A stretch of DNA of 64,000 nt. Source: Pseudomaricurvus albidus. Lineage in GTDB: Bacteria; Pseudomonadota; Gammaproteobacteria; Pseudomonadales; Cellvibrionaceae. Both the position numbers and the translations under genes were made by a program. Under the pieces are notes generated by a model that was not told where the DNA came from, did not search any database, and worked only from the letters and a program-made list of their open reading frames with translations. Positions 18,000 through 29,290 of this stretch are shown here, one piece after another (positions within the stretch are counted from its first letter, which is position 1; each line of letters opens with the position of its first letter). The stretch covers positions 124,001-188,000 of the forward strand of contig NZ_JAHKRS010000003.1 in the NCBI RefSeq assembly GCF_018863235.1, in the 5' to 3' direction.

Positions 18000-18332
18000 C
18001 GCGGCCTTATCGGTCTATTGTCCGAACAAAGCTCGAAATCACCTATGATCTAACCGGTCAGGGTTCTGGCTTTTGCAGACAGATGTATTTTTAAAAGAAG
18101 CGTAAAAGACTTGGACAAAGAGACCTTATTGAGGATAGAACCTGTTAGTACCCAGAGGTTTTAGGATAAATTGGTTATTTTTTGACAACCCCGAAGATCA
18201 GCAAACTCTGTGATCATGCCCTTCTTACGGCATTCCCTGAAGATTCCACTCAACTAATTCCCCTTGTGACCGCTAACGTCAGTAGTTATGAACCACTAAC
18301 AACACTACTTATTTCATTTAGCGGAGAAGCCA
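18000..18332. other. Remainder of the divergent receptor/chemoreceptor intergenic region
   Basis: This stretch should hold the promoter of the chemoreceptor gene. I looked for a flagellar sigma28 pattern (TAAA, 15-16 bases, GCCGATAA) and did not find a good one in the + direction. No open frame with coding character is present. A GGAG ribosome site precedes the chemoreceptor ATG. Confidence 0.4.
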
Positions 18333-19979
18333 ATGGCCCTACTTCGAAAATTTAAAATACAATTGCGACTGTGGATTTTGATCGGCATCGTGATGGCAGG
18401 CCTTCTGGCATTGATCGGAACCGGACTGAGTCAGTTACACAACTCTCTGCTCACCCAGAAATCCCAGAACACCAAGTTACTCGTTGAACTCGCCTACAAC
18501 ACTCTTGGCTATTACCAGAACAAAGAAGCAAGCGGTGAGTTAACACGCGCGCAGGCACAAGCTGAAGCAAAAGCCGCACTCAAACACCTCCGCTATGATG
18601 GCGACAATTATTTTTGGATTCAGGATGCGTATCCAAGAATGATCATGCATCCGACCAAGCCACAACTGGATGGCAGTGACCTCTCCGGCAACACCGATCC
18701 GCAAGGCAAGCATCTTTTTGTCGAAATGGCCAAGATCGCAAAAGCCAAAGGGGAAGGTCAGGTTGACTACATGTGGCCGCTGCCGGGACAAGATACTCCC
18801 GTTGACAAAATCTCCTATGTAAAAAACTTTCAGGCCTGGGGGTGGATAGTGGGGTCCGGCGTGTACATTGTTGATGTGCAAGCCGCATTCAATCAAGCTG
18901 CAATTTCTCCTTTCGTAATCGGTGTCATCATCATTTTCGTTATTGGCATCCTTGCCTGGTTGATTGGACGCTCCATCACCGCACCACTTTCAGCAACCTC
19001 AGCGGCTCTGTATAACATTGCCGCGGGAGAAGGCGATCTGACTCAGCGTCTCGATGACAGCAAAGAATACAATGACGAAATTGCTTTTATGACCAAAAGC
19101 TTTAATGCCTTTGTCAGCAAAATTGAGCGCACGATGATTCAGGTGCGAGGAGCAACCGAAAAACTCACCAACGCCTCGGCCCAATTACGCCTCGTTCTTG
19201 AAAACAATTCTGCGTCCATGGAAAAACAACAGCAGGAATCTCAAGCCGTGGTTGCGGCCATCACCGAAATGGCATGCACGGCGAATGAGATTGCCAAAAA
19301 CTCTGAGGGTGCTGCCAGCTCCGCCAGTGACGCAAACCATGAAGCCGAAAGTGGACGCAACGTCGTTACCGAAGCCGTGTCATCCGTCAACACACTGGCC
19401 ATGGAAGTCAAACAGGCTTCAACCGTGATTGACAGTCTTAACGCTGACAGTCTGGCCATTTCATCCGTGCTGGATGTCATTCGGGGTATTGCCGAACAAA
19501 CCAACCTGCTCGCCCTGAATGCAGCGATTGAAGCCGCCAGAGCCGGCGAACAAGGACGGGGATTCGCCGTGGTGGCTGATGAAGTAAGGACGCTGGCGGC
19601 CCGAACTCAAAGCTCCACCGAAGAAATCCGGGTCATGATTGAGTCGCTGCAAAACGGCAGTGCCGAAGCTGTAAAAGCCATGCAGAGAGGAGGAAACACC
19701 ACCGAAGTCACGGTCACCAAGGCGGAAGAAGCGGGTAATTCACTGAGCAATATCGTCTCGGCCATCAATACGATTACCGATATGAACATGCAGATTGCCA
19801 GCGCTGCGGAAGAGCAGTCAGTTGCCGCTCAGGAAATTGATCGCGGCATAAACCTGATGGCGGACCTCACAGCGCAGTCGTATAGCGAAATCGAAAAGAC
19901 TTCTGAGTCCAGCCGCGAACTGGAAGAACTGAGCACCTCCCTGAGCAGGCTGGTGGGCGAGTTCAAGATCAGCGCCTGA
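18333..19979 (+). CDS. Methyl-accepting chemotaxis protein with Cache sensor
   Basis: The 548-residue chemoreceptor has a first membrane helix (about 12-32) and a periplasmic single Cache domain of the sCache_2 type. Its hallmark is [19 protein letters not shown], followed by [20 protein letters not shown] and [16 protein letters not shown] second membrane helix (about 190-212), a HAMP domain and a long signalling coiled coil follow. The coil tip reads [21 protein letters not shown] and [16 protein letters not shown], the conserved CheA/CheW contact. Receptors of this sensor class often detect small organic acids, but the ligand here is unknown. It has no C-terminal CheR-docking pentapeptide. 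It is divergent from the TonB receptor. Confidence 0.95.
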   Translation: MALLRKFKIQLRLWILIGIVMAGLLALIGTGLSQLHNSLLTQKSQNTKLLVELAYNTLGYYQNKEASGELTRAQAQAEAKAALKHLRYDGDNYFWIQDAYPRMIMHPTKPQLDGSDLSGNTDPQGKHLFVEMAKIAKAKGEGQVDYMWPLPGQDTPVDKISYVKNFQAWGWIVGSGVYIVDVQAAFNQAAISPFVIGVIIIFVIGILAWLIGRSITAPLSATSAALYNIAAGEGDLTQRLDDSKEYNDEIAFMTKSFNAFVSKIERTMIQVRGATEKLTNASAQLRLVLENNSASMEKQQQESQAVVAAITEMACTANEIAKNSEGAASSASDANHEAESGRNVVTEAVSSVNTLAMEVKQASTVIDSLNADSLAISSVLDVIRGIAEQTNLLALNAAIEAARAGEQGRGFAVVADEVRTLAARTQSSTEEIRVMIESLQNGSAEAVKAMQRGGNTTEVTVTKAEEAGNSLSNIVSAINTITDMNMQIASAAEEQSVAAQEIDRGINLMADLTAQSYSEIEKTSESSRELEELSTSLSRLVGEFKISA

Positions 19980-19997
19980 ACCTCATCAATATCCAAT

Positions 19998-20034
19998 CTC
20001 TGTCCCGTTTAGCCAATGGTAAAACGGGACAGAG
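19998..20034. repeat. 13-bp inverted repeat between convergent genes
   Basis: CTCTGTCCCGTTT (19998-20010) pairs with AAACGGGACAGAG (20022-20034) around an 11-base loop. It covers the last codons of the acylphosphatase gene and faces the end of the chemoreceptor gene. Neither side has a long T-run, so it may block RNA decay or act as a weak terminator. Confidence 0.7.
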
Positions 20035-20275
20035 GTGCCGACGAATCATCGGCCCACTCGACAGAAGTCACTTGTGACGCTGCCGGCCCCTCGGCAACCT
20101 GCTCTTTTACCAGATCGACACGGGGAGAAGGCCCCTGCAACAACACTTCTACACGACCGTCGTCAAGGTTGTTGGCATAGCCAGTCAAGCCTGCCTTTTC
20201 GGCACACTGCTGAACAAAATAACGAAAACCGACACCTTGTACTCGTCCACTGACCCAACCTTTCTGACAGTTCAT
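20009..20275 (-). CDS. acyP: Acylphosphatase
   Basis: Acylphosphatase hydrolyses carboxyl-phosphate bonds such as that of acetyl phosphate in the cytosol. The 88-residue product carries the family signature [20 protein letters not shown] with the catalytic Arg, and [19 protein letters not shown] with the catalytic Asn. Length is typical. Its ATG overlaps the stop of the thioredoxin-fold gene by four bases (ATGA), so the two are translated together, with yihY as the first gene of the set. Confidence 0.95.
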   Translation of the reverse strand: MNCQKGWVSGRVQGVGFRYFVQQCAEKAGLTGYANNLDDGRVEVLLQGPSPRVDLVKEQVAEGPAASQVTSVEWADDSSAPLSRFTIG

Positions 20276-20784
20276 TGCGGCCTCTCAATGGGTTCTGTTG
20301 AGTTAAGTTCGTGAGCCATTGGGATTACGGCCAATTTCGGATCATCTTTCAACCAGGCCCCTAAAGACGCTTCCGTTTGCGGCCCGACCATTACGCCCTG
20401 ATAAACGCCTTTCGGGTCGAAGACATAAGTGGCTGGCAACACTTCGGGACGGTCAAAGCCGAGAAGGCCTGATGGGTCGTGCAACAGTTGCGTAAACTCA
20501 ATGCCCATGGCACGGGTTTGTTTTTCAAGATCCTCGTACTCAGGACCATCAAAGTTTACACCGAGGATAACCGCTTCACCTTCGTGCTGAAGAGCAAACT
20601 GGTTTAATTCGGGAATTTCCTTGCGGCAGGGCTGACACCATTGAGCCCAGTAATTGATAAACACCCACTGACCACGCTGCTGTTTCCAGGACACATCCTC
20701 CCCAGAGAGAGTTTTTAACTGGGTATCACCACAGCCAGACAACAACACCAGCACAGCAGCGCACAAAGCCATCACTCTAACCAC
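20272..20784 (-). CDS. Thioredoxin-fold lipoprotein (TlpA/ResA-like)
   Basis: The frame is open to 20847, which would overlap yihY by 71 bases. GTG 20784 has AGGAGC 7 bases upstream and gives [19 protein letters not shown], a short lipoprotein signal with lipobox LSGC, so I prefer it (170 residues). The rest is a TlpA/ResA-type thioredoxin domain with the active site [11 protein letters not shown] and the cis-Pro stretch [12 protein letters not shown]. It would be an envelope thiol-disulphide protein anchored by lipid, perhaps a reductant for periplasmic proteins; partner unknown. It overlaps yihY by 8 bases and acyP by 4 bases. Confidence 0.9.
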   Translation of the reverse strand: MVRVMALCAAVLVLLSGCGDTQLKTLSGEDVSWKQQRGQWVFINYWAQWCQPCRKEIPELNQFALQHEGEAVILGVNFDGPEYEDLEKQTRAMGIEFTQLLHDPSGLLGFDRPEVLPATYVFDPKGVYQGVMVGPQTEASLGAWLKDDPKLAVIPMAHELNSTEPIERPQ

Positions 20785-22363
20785 GTTTCTGCTCCTGCTT
20801 CTCGGAGTCATCACTGGCTTCAGGGTCGTAGATCTCATTATCATCACGGGTTAAAAATTCCTTAAGACTCGGCAGATCTTCGGCCTCGTTTTTTTCTGCA
20901 ACCGGCAAACTTGTGTCCTCCTCATCCAGCAAGTCCGCCGACGTTGGCAAGCTAACATCGTCGGGTAAATCACCAGGTGAGAATTCGCCCTCTTCAATAT
21001 CCAGTTCCGGCAGATCTGTTGCGGTTGGCAATTCGGTATCCACATTGCCATAGGAGTCCAGCTCCTCTCGCAGATCTTCCAGCCCTTGTCCTTCATCAGG
21101 ATAGAAACCCTGTTCGTCCGAGGACGTATAAAACAGCTCCTCAATCGTCACATCAAATTCCACTTCAATGTGCTGATCAATGGACAGCAAACGACCCGCC
21201 ACATTGGGGAACCAGTGAAACGATTGCAAATAATCACTGACGCCCGGCATTTGCGATTCAACACCAACGTAGTCCGCCAGCTGCCGTAAGGTCAATAACC
21301 CCAGATCACGACAGAGCACGTATTCATCGTCCTGTGTCAGCGTGACGATGTGATGGCGAACCAGCGACTCCCTGACCCGCAACCACTGATCTGCCTCAAC
21401 ACCAATATTGAACATATCCTCATCGTTGGCGACCCGTCCGGTCTTCTGGCACTGCTTGAGAGCCCACAACGCCAGGAGAGCGGCGATCAAATCCGGATAG
21501 CGTGCCGTGGTCACTTCCCGTGTCATGGTGAAATTGGTGAGGGCACAGACCAGCACCGCACCGGACAACACAATGACCCAGAGAATGTATATCCACAAAA
21601 GAAACAGCGGCACCATGGCAAAGGTGCCGTACACAGCGGTAAATGAGGTTTTCGAAACGACCCAGCCAAACAGGACTTTAAACACCTCAAAGAGAATGGC
21701 GGTAAAAAGACCACCGATGAGGGCATTTTTTACGGGAACCTTGCAGTTAGGCACCGCGGCAAATAGCAGTGTGAAGGCCGCGGTGGTCATCAACCAGGGA
21801 AAATAACCCAACAGCAGCGGCACCAGTCCGGTGGGATCATTGCCCTCGTTAAAAAAGCGCAGCGACAACAAATAGGTACTGACCGCCACACCAACCCCCA
21901 GCAACAAGGGACCGAGACTGAGAATCGCCCAGTAGAGCAGAAAGTTATTCAACCCCCTGCGCGCATCCACCACCCCCCAAATGCGATTGAAGGTGCTCTC
22001 GATGTTTTTGATCATCAGATAGGCTGTCGCCACCAGCATACCAACACCGGCAAGTGTCAGACTGCGCGCCTGCTGGGTAAACTCCTGTAGCTGGGCTTCC
22101 ACTTCCAGCCCGGAATCGGGTAACAGATAGCGAAACAAAAAATCCTGCAACTGGGTCGACAGCCCATCAAAGGCGGGAAACAGCGAAAACATCGTAAACA
22201 CCACCGTCATGGTGGGCACGATGGCAAACAGCGTCATATAGGTAAGAGCCGCGGCCTGTTGTCGACAGCCCTTCTCTCTATACTCTCCCATTAAATGGGG
22301 AATAAACTGCCACACTACATTCTTGCGGCGACGAATCCCGGAAATGGTGCTGTCTTCACTCAT
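20777..22363 (-). CDS. yihY: YihY/UPF0761 membrane protein with long acidic tail
   Basis: The product has 528 residues. Residues about 1-290 form the YihY (formerly 'RNase BN') membrane domain with about six helices, recognised by CRQQAAALTYMTLFAIVPTMTV, FLLYWAILSLGPLLLGVGV and the FAMVPLFLLWIYILWVIVL segment. A soluble winged-helix-like part follows (about 300-400). The last 115 residues or so are very acidic, rich in Asp/Glu/Pro/Leu, and probably disordered. The short form in Escherichia coli is about 290 residues and lacks this. ATG 22363 has AAGGA 6 bases upstream. The old RNase name is a misassignment in the literature; the true role is unknown. Confidence 0.9.
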   Translation of the reverse strand: MSEDSTISGIRRRKNVVWQFIPHLMGEYREKGCRQQAAALTYMTLFAIVPTMTVVFTMFSLFPAFDGLSTQLQDFLFRYLLPDSGLEVEAQLQEFTQQARSLTLAGVGMLVATAYLMIKNIESTFNRIWGVVDARRGLNNFLLYWAILSLGPLLLGVGVAVSTYLLSLRFFNEGNDPTGLVPLLLGYFPWLMTTAAFTLLFAAVPNCKVPVKNALIGGLFTAILFEVFKVLFGWVVSKTSFTAVYGTFAMVPLFLLWIYILWVIVLSGAVLVCALTNFTMTREVTTARYPDLIAALLALWALKQCQKTGRVANDEDMFNIGVEADQWLRVRESLVRHHIVTLTQDDEYVLCRDLGLLTLRQLADYVGVESQMPGVSDYLQSFHWFPNVAGRLLSIDQHIEVEFDVTIEELFYTSSDEQGFYPDEGQGLEDLREELDSYGNVDTELPTATDLPELDIEEGEFSPGDLPDDVSLPTSADLLDEEDTSLPVAEKNEAEDLPSLKEFLTRDDNEIYDPEASDDSEKQEQKRG

Positions 22364-22539
22364 GATGATCCTTTATATGAACTTATTCGCCAGTACGGAC
22401 ACTTTACACGGCCTGAACAGTAACAGTCTGCACGCCGGAGATGAAACCGATTCAGCCCGTGAGACACTGCGTAGTGTTCACTGCCGGTAATGTTTACAAT
22501 AGAAGATTATGACAGATGAACATAAAGGAATTTCGTGCA

Positions 22540-23880
<1,341 letters not shown>

Positions 23881-23958
23881 ACTGACAATATCTGGTTACC
23901 GGTTCAGCCCTCTGACTCCGACACAGCATCACCATAAACATCGCAAGGATTTCGCACT

Positions 23959-25812
23959 ATGAGCGCACGCAAGCCCGGATTGATACGACGATTTTTTTCT
24001 GCCATCTGGAATATTCTCACCTGGATCCGAACGAGTATCGCCAATTTGCTGATTCTGCTGATCATCCTGATCATTGTGGTCGCTCTGCTGCCCAAAGAAG
24101 TCCAAACCGTGCCGGACAAGATCGCCTTGCGTGTCGCTCCCAGTGGTTTTCTGGTGGATCAGTACAGCTACGTCGACCCGGTGACCCAATTGCTTCAGCA
24201 AACCAGTGACGAGAATGCAGAAACTCTGGTCAGGGATCTCATCAAGGCGATTGAAATGGGTGCGAAAGATGAGCGCATCACGTCCATGGTACTGGACCTG
24301 AATCACTTGATGGGGGGTGGTCTGAGCAAACTGGAAGAAATCGGCACTGCGCTACAACACTTCAAGGACAGCGGCAAACCGATTTATGCCATCAGCGACA
24401 ACTACACTCAGGAACAATACTATCTGGCCAGCTACGCCGACCAGGTGCTGATGCATCCAATGGGCAATCTGATCCTGACCGGCTACAGCAGCTACCGCAA
24501 TTATTTCAAAAGCGCACTGGATAAACTGCATCTGAAAATGCACATCTTTCGTGTCGGCGAGTTCAAGGACGCCGTCGAACCCTACGTGCGCGATGACATG
24601 TCAACCGCCTCCCGTGAACACAACAGTCAGTGGCTTAATGAACTGTGGGTAACTTACACCTCGCAAATTGAAAAACAGCGGCAGCTGTCTGAAGGTGACA
24701 TCGACGCCTTCATCAACAACATGGATGACAAACTTTCCGAACACGGTGGTGATCCCTCAGCCACTGCGATGGCCATGAATCTGGTGGACCAGCTGGCCAG
24801 CCACGGTGAACAAAACCAGTTTTTGATCAGCAAGGTGGGTAAAAAGGCCGACAGCAACGAATACCTGTCCATCGACTTCGACGATTATCTGGACCTTGCC
24901 CCGCAACACACCCCACTGGGCAAGGACAAGGTGGGACTGCTGGTCGCCAAGGGCATGATTCTTGACGGCGAACAGCCGGAAGGCAACATCGGCGGTGAAA
25001 CCCTGTCAAAACTGATTCGTCAGGCGCGCGACAACAAGAGCATCAAAGCGCTGGTACTGCGGGTCGACAGCGGCGGTGGCAGTGCTTTTGCTTCGGAACT
25101 GATTCGCCAGGAACTGGACATTACCCGCCAGCAGGGCATTCCGGTACTGGTTTCCATGGGCAGCGTGGCGGCCTCTGGAGGCTACTGGATTGCCATGGGC
25201 GCCGATGAAATCTGGGCCACCCCCACCACCATCACCGGCTCCATTGGTGTATTCAGTGCGTTTCCAACCCTCGAAGAAAGTCTGAGCGAAATTGGCATCT
25301 CTACCGACGGCATCGGCACCACCGATCTCGCGGGTGCCCTGAGAATGGATCGCCCACTGTCGCCGCTGGCTTCTAATGTACTGCAACAGAGCGTAAACAA
25401 CATTTATCAGCGCTTTTTGCAAATTGTGGCCGACAATCGCCAAACCACCACCGCACAGGTCAATGCCGCGGGTCAGGGGCGAGTCTGGACCGGGCTGGCC
25501 GCCAAAGATCTGGGACTGGTGGATGAGCTGGGTGATCTGCAAGACACCATCGCCGCTGCAGCAGAAAAAGCCGGCCTGAAGGAATACCAGGTGTTGGATA
25601 TCGAAAAGCCGTTAACGCCAAGAGAGCGACTGGCCAAGCAACTGGCCGGCGAGCTGTCTGCGATGACACCACACAATGTGCAGCTGTTTCAGGCTCCGGC
25701 ACTGGCCATTCTGCAATCGGCGCAAAAACAACTGGAGCCCCTGGTGAAATTACTCAATATCGGCGGTTCACGCGCGGTATACGCACACTGTCTTGAGTGT
25801 CTGGCGCCCTAG
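23959..25812 (+). CDS. sppA: Signal peptide peptidase SppA, 67-kDa type
   Basis: SppA digests signal peptides left in the inner membrane. The 617-residue product is the long, duplicated form. It has one N-terminal membrane helix (about 25-48), a first half with the catalytic Lys in FRVGEFKDAVEPYVRDDMS, and a second half with the nucleophilic Ser in VSMGSVAASGGYWIAMGADE. LVLRVDSGGGSAFASELIRQE precedes the serine motif. Length equals the enterobacterial form. ATG 23959 has AAGGA 10 bases upstream. It is convergent with hda and overlaps its end by four bases. Confidence 0.97.
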   Translation: MSARKPGLIRRFFSAIWNILTWIRTSIANLLILLIILIIVVALLPKEVQTVPDKIALRVAPSGFLVDQYSYVDPVTQLLQQTSDENAETLVRDLIKAIEMGAKDERITSMVLDLNHLMGGGLSKLEEIGTALQHFKDSGKPIYAISDNYTQEQYYLASYADQVLMHPMGNLILTGYSSYRNYFKSALDKLHLKMHIFRVGEFKDAVEPYVRDDMSTASREHNSQWLNELWVTYTSQIEKQRQLSEGDIDAFINNMDDKLSEHGGDPSATAMAMNLVDQLASHGEQNQFLISKVGKKADSNEYLSIDFDDYLDLAPQHTPLGKDKVGLLVAKGMILDGEQPEGNIGGETLSKLIRQARDNKSIKALVLRVDSGGGSAFASELIRQELDITRQQGIPVLVSMGSVAASGGYWIAMGADEIWATPTTITGSIGVFSAFPTLEESLSEIGISTDGIGTTDLAGALRMDRPLSPLASNVLQQSVNNIYQRFLQIVADNRQTTTAQVNAAGQGRVWTGLAAKDLGLVDELGDLQDTIAAAAEKAGLKEYQVLDIEKPLTPRERLAKQLAGELSAMTPHNVQLFQAPALAILQSAQKQLEPLVKLLNIGGSRAVYAHCLECLAP

Positions 25813-26537
25813 AAGCCCAGAGTCTGCTTAACGAAAGGAATGGTCAGACGTCGCTGCTCAGCCAGCGACGCATCATCCAGGCGGTGCAGGGTTTTGAACA
25901 AATCGTGGGACGAACGGGGCGCACGATGCAAAATGTACTGCGCCACCTCATCAGTAAGCTCAATGCCACGGGCTTTCGCCCGCATCTGTAGGGCCTTGCG
26001 CTTGGATTCGTCATCCAGCGGCTGAACCTGAAACACCAGCCCCCAATTCAAACGCGATTGCAAATCCGGCAAGCTGACTTTCAACTCTCGCGGCCCCTGC
26101 GCTGCAGCCATGACAACCCGCCGACCGGTATCGCGCATGGTATTGAAAAAGACAAACAGCGCGCGCTCCCAATCCGGACGCCCAACAACCCAGTGCAAAC
26201 CGTCGAGACACACCAGATCGAGAATCTCCAATCCATCAAGCAACGCCGCCGGGTCAGCGCTCACCAACTCCTCCAGCGGTAAATATTGCGCCGACCGACC
26301 CTGCTCCCCGGCAAAGTGACAGGCTGCCTGCAGCAAATGACTGAGTCCTGCCCCCTGAATGCCCGACAAGTAAATAAACTGTTCACCAAACGGTTGCAAC
26401 TGCTGTTGCAACGCCATCACCACCTGCCGATTCAGCTGACCGTCGACTGCGTAAAAATTCTCAAAGGTTGCATCATCTTTAAGCTGTACACCTAAAGAGA
26501 GCTGACGAGGGGATGAGGATGACACGGGGTGACTCAT
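25809..26537 (-). CDS. hda: DnaA inactivator Hda
   Basis: Hda works with the sliding clamp to make DnaA hydrolyse ATP after initiation (RIDA). The 242-residue product is a DnaA-like AAA+ protein with the clamp-binding motif QLSLGVQL near residue 12, a weak Walker A (SGIQGAGLSHLLQA), Walker B-like LVCLDGLHWV and the sensor region LKVSLPDLQSRLNWGLVF with its arginine. Walker A lacks the usual GKT, as in many Hda proteins. It overlaps sppA by four bases tail to tail. In pseudomonads hda normally sits beside purM with a perM gene between them; here it is separated from purM by the DUF2066 gene. Confidence 0.95.
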   Translation of the reverse strand: MSHPVSSSSPRQLSLGVQLKDDATFENFYAVDGQLNRQVVMALQQQLQPFGEQFIYLSGIQGAGLSHLLQAACHFAGEQGRSAQYLPLEELVSADPAALLDGLEILDLVCLDGLHWVVGRPDWERALFVFFNTMRDTGRRVVMAAAQGPRELKVSLPDLQSRLNWGLVFQVQPLDDESKRKALQMRAKARGIELTDEVAQYILHRAPRSSHDLFKTLHRLDDASLAEQRRLTIPFVKQTLGF

Positions 26538-26669
26538 GAGGGATCAGGATAATTCTGTCTAATTGGCACTAGTCTAACAGATGCCGGGGGCTTTCCAGAA
26601 GCCGGAGACGGCGCCAATGGCAAGGATACGGTCCTTTGCGCCATTGACGCAGGCACTTTTCATTAAATC

Positions 26670-27830
26670 TCAGCCAGACCAGCTGTAACGCAGCGGGTTT
26701 TGCTCGGAACCCTGTGGTGCCAGAGTCTCTGGCATATTCACGTTACCGCCGCTACTGGTCGTCATGACAGGGATCAAGCGACGATCCAGATCCAGAGCGC
26801 CCTTTAATTGCGAGATATCGCCATCCATAAACAGGTTTACCCTGACCTGATTACCCTCCAGGGCCAGCAAATTCAGCTCACGAACTACCGCCAACCCTTC
26901 CAGGTAAGAGAGCACCTTCACATAATCTGAAAACTCGCCCACCGGCTCAATATCCATGACTACCGCGTCTGAAGCCACATTGCGATGGTTGATGCCATAG
27001 ATATCGGCCAGATAATCACTGGTGGAGTTGACAGCTTCCCGCAGCAACACCGTATCGGTATCTCCCTCACTATCGAATACCTGACGATTGCTCTTGTGCA
27101 GCAGTGTCCAGGCCGAAATCCAGCGCCCCGAAGAGGTCTGACTGTAACGACCAATCAAAACCGCATCCGGCTTGTAACGGGTCGACGCAGAGGCGATAGC
27201 GCTTTGATCCAGATTCCACAAGTCGTTGGCATTGAGGGATACCTGATCCTCCAGATCCATCAGAGGCACCACCAGAGGCAGTCCGCGCTCTCGGGCTTCA
27301 CCCTTAATCGCATCCGCCAGTTCCGGATTATCCTGCAGGGACACCATCTGCCGACCGGCGTTCAGATCATCGGTGACCAACCACACCAGCACCGAGGGTC
27401 GGTTGGCCGGCCAAAGGGGCAGGCCCGACTGGCGCAACAGATTCTCAACGCTGATCTGAGAGAAATTCAGAACCACCGTGGTTGCAGGGACTTGCTCACC
27501 ATCGCGCTCCAGCGTTTCATTCCCCGACTCATAGCGAAAGGCTTCCATATAGCTATCCGGGTTGGCTAGGGCTGCTTTAACCTCTGGATAATTGAGTGCC
27601 TGTGGCTGTCCGGAGACTCGCACCAGAACAGAGGCCAGTGCTTTTGCCGTTGCCTGTCGCCGCTCTTCGACTCCCTGCCCGACAACCAGCTCACTCTGCT
27701 GATACAGATTGGTCACCATTTCGGCATGACCCGGGATTGACGCCATACAGACCCAAACACCGATAAACCACCAAACCAATCGCTGCAACTTCACTACTCC
27801 TTCCACCCTGTTGTTCATTGAGCCCGCCAC
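26670..27830 (-). CDS. DUF2066 exported protein
   Basis: The 386-residue product has an N-terminal membrane/signal segment (LVWWFIGVWVCMASIPGHAEM, about 19-39) and then a DUF2066 region with ALASVLVRVSGQ early and SVLVWLVTDDLNAGRQM in the middle. Function is unknown; it is conserved upstream of purM in pseudomonads. Start choice is uncertain: the 27830 start has no clear ribosome site, while GGAAGGAG around the 12th codon suggests translation may begin a little later, still before the signal segment. It is divergent from purM. Confidence 0.87.
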   Translation of the reverse strand: MAGSMNNRVEGVVKLQRLVWWFIGVWVCMASIPGHAEMVTNLYQQSELVVGQGVEERRQATAKALASVLVRVSGQPQALNYPEVKAALANPDSYMEAFRYESGNETLERDGEQVPATTVVLNFSQISVENLLRQSGLPLWPANRPSVLVWLVTDDLNAGRQMVSLQDNPELADAIKGEARERGLPLVVPLMDLEDQVSLNANDLWNLDQSAIASASTRYKPDAVLIGRYSQTSSGRWISAWTLLHKSNRQVFDSEGDTDTVLLREAVNSTSDYLADIYGINHRNVASDAVVMDIEPVGEFSDYVKVLSYLEGLAVVRELNLLALEGNQVRVNLFMDGDISQLKGALDLDRRLIPVMTTSSGGNVNMPETLAPQGSEQNPLRYSWSG

Positions 27831-28139
27831 AATACGGCCTCAACTCCTGCTGTGAACCCCTGCCATCTCACGCTTGCTGCCGTCACTGCAGCCTGAATGC
27901 CTTCACTTTAGCCTGAAATCGACGTTTCCACTCACACCAATTGTCGAAACAGCCGCTATTATGCCTTTGAGAGGTATTACCTGCCAGAAGCACTCAAATA
28001 CAGATCCCCGAAATGAGGCATGGTAACGCTTTCTGCCAGCTAACCTTTTGGACTAACAGCTCACGCTATAAGCTGGTAGAATACGCGCCTTTCACGATCC
28101 ACATTCTGATTCACTATTTACCGACGAGTCCTGCCCTCC
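27831..28139. other. Divergent region between the DUF2066 gene and purM
   Basis: 309 bases without an open frame of coding character. Two -10-like hexamers, TATAAG and TAGAAT, lie about 65 and 55 bases before purM, preceded by TTGGAC at spacings (13 and 23) that do not fit a standard promoter. No PurR-type operator was recognised. Two short direct repeats (GCCTGAA twice near 27890-27915; CTGCCAG twice near 27981 and 28034) have no clear meaning. Confidence 0.35.
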
Positions 28140-29189
28140 ATGAGCGATAAACAGACCCCTTCCTTGAGTTATAAAGACGCTGGCGTAGACATTGACGCTG
28201 GTAATGCCTTGGTTGAGCGCATTAAAGGGGTCGCCAAGCGAACCCGCCGTCCCGGAGTCATGGCGGGCCTGGGCGGATTTGGCGCTCTTTTCGAGCTGCC
28301 AACAGGCTACAAAGAGCCCGTACTGGTTTCAGGCACCGACGGTGTCGGCACCAAACTGCGCCTGGCTATGGACCTCAACCTGCATGACACCATTGGCATC
28401 GATCTGGTGGCCATGTGCGTAAACGATCTGGTGGTTGCCGGGGCCGAGCCGCTGTTTTTCCTGGATTACTACGCCACCGGCAAACTCAATGTCGATGTAG
28501 CCGCTGATGTTGTCTCCGGTATTGGCGACGGCTGTGAACAGGCTGGCTGTGCCCTGGTGGGTGGTGAAACCGCCGAAATGCCGGGCATGTACGATGGCGA
28601 CGACTACGATCTGGCCGGTTTTTGCGTCGGCATCGCCGAGAAATCCGAGCTGATTGACGGCAGCAAAGTAGCTGAAGGGGATGTACTGATTGGTCTGGCG
28701 TCCAGCGGCCCCCACTCCAACGGTTATTCACTGGTGCGTAAAATCATCGACGTCTGCGGTGCAGACCTGAACGAAGTGGTCGGCGACAAGCCATTGGGCA
28801 AAGCCCTGCTGGAACCGACCCGCATCTACGTTAAATCCCTGCTGCGCCTGATCAAAGAGTCTCAGGTTAACGCCATGTCCCACATTACTGGCGGCGGCCT
28901 GCAGGAAAATATCCCCCGTGTACTGCCGGATGACTGCAAAGCCGTGATCGACACCAAAGCCTGGACCTTCCCGCCGGTCTTCCAGTGGCTGCAGGAAAAG
29001 GGCAATGTCGAAGCCTACGAAATGTACCGCACCTTTAACTGTGGCGTCGGCATGATCATCGCAGTACCTGCCAGCGAGCAGGACAATGCACTGAAGATCC
29101 TGAAGGACGCTGGCGAAGAGGCCTTCATCGTAGGTTCTGTTGCCAAAACCCAAGGCAATGAAGAGCGCGTAGAGCTGTTGAACCTGTAA
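28140..29189 (+). CDS. purM: Phosphoribosylformylglycinamidine cyclo-ligase (AIR synthetase)
   Basis: PurM makes aminoimidazole ribotide from FGAM and ATP, the fifth step of purine synthesis. The 349-residue product has the family features in order: [21 protein letters not shown], the Gly-rich ATP site [38 protein letters not shown], and [36 protein letters not shown] and THITGGG-like [16 protein letters not shown] follow. Length is typical. purN follows after 101 bases and DUF3108 after that, the order seen in pseudomonads. Confidence 0.98.
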   Translation: MSDKQTPSLSYKDAGVDIDAGNALVERIKGVAKRTRRPGVMAGLGGFGALFELPTGYKEPVLVSGTDGVGTKLRLAMDLNLHDTIGIDLVAMCVNDLVVAGAEPLFFLDYYATGKLNVDVAADVVSGIGDGCEQAGCALVGGETAEMPGMYDGDDYDLAGFCVGIAEKSELIDGSKVAEGDVLIGLASSGPHSNGYSLVRKIIDVCGADLNEVVGDKPLGKALLEPTRIYVKSLLRLIKESQVNAMSHITGGGLQENIPRVLPDDCKAVIDTKAWTFPPVFQWLQEKGNVEAYEMYRTFNCGVGMIIAVPASEQDNALKILKDAGEEAFIVGSVAKTQGNEERVELLNL

Positions 29190-29290
29190 TTCAGGATTCT
29201 TCCACTGACAAGCTCAATCAGTCCGGTGGTGGCACTCCCACCCCGGGCCTCGCGTTCAGAGACAATACCAGCAGGTTCAGACTTTACATC

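Noticed and set aside
17800-18000. Cobalamin, TPP or FMN riboswitch before the TonB receptor
   Set aside because: I compared the - strand leader with the conserved cores. GCGACGGTA and a GGCTGAGAG run look like fragments of the cobalamin and TPP aptamers, but the other required blocks (B12 box; ACCTGA and its partner) are missing.
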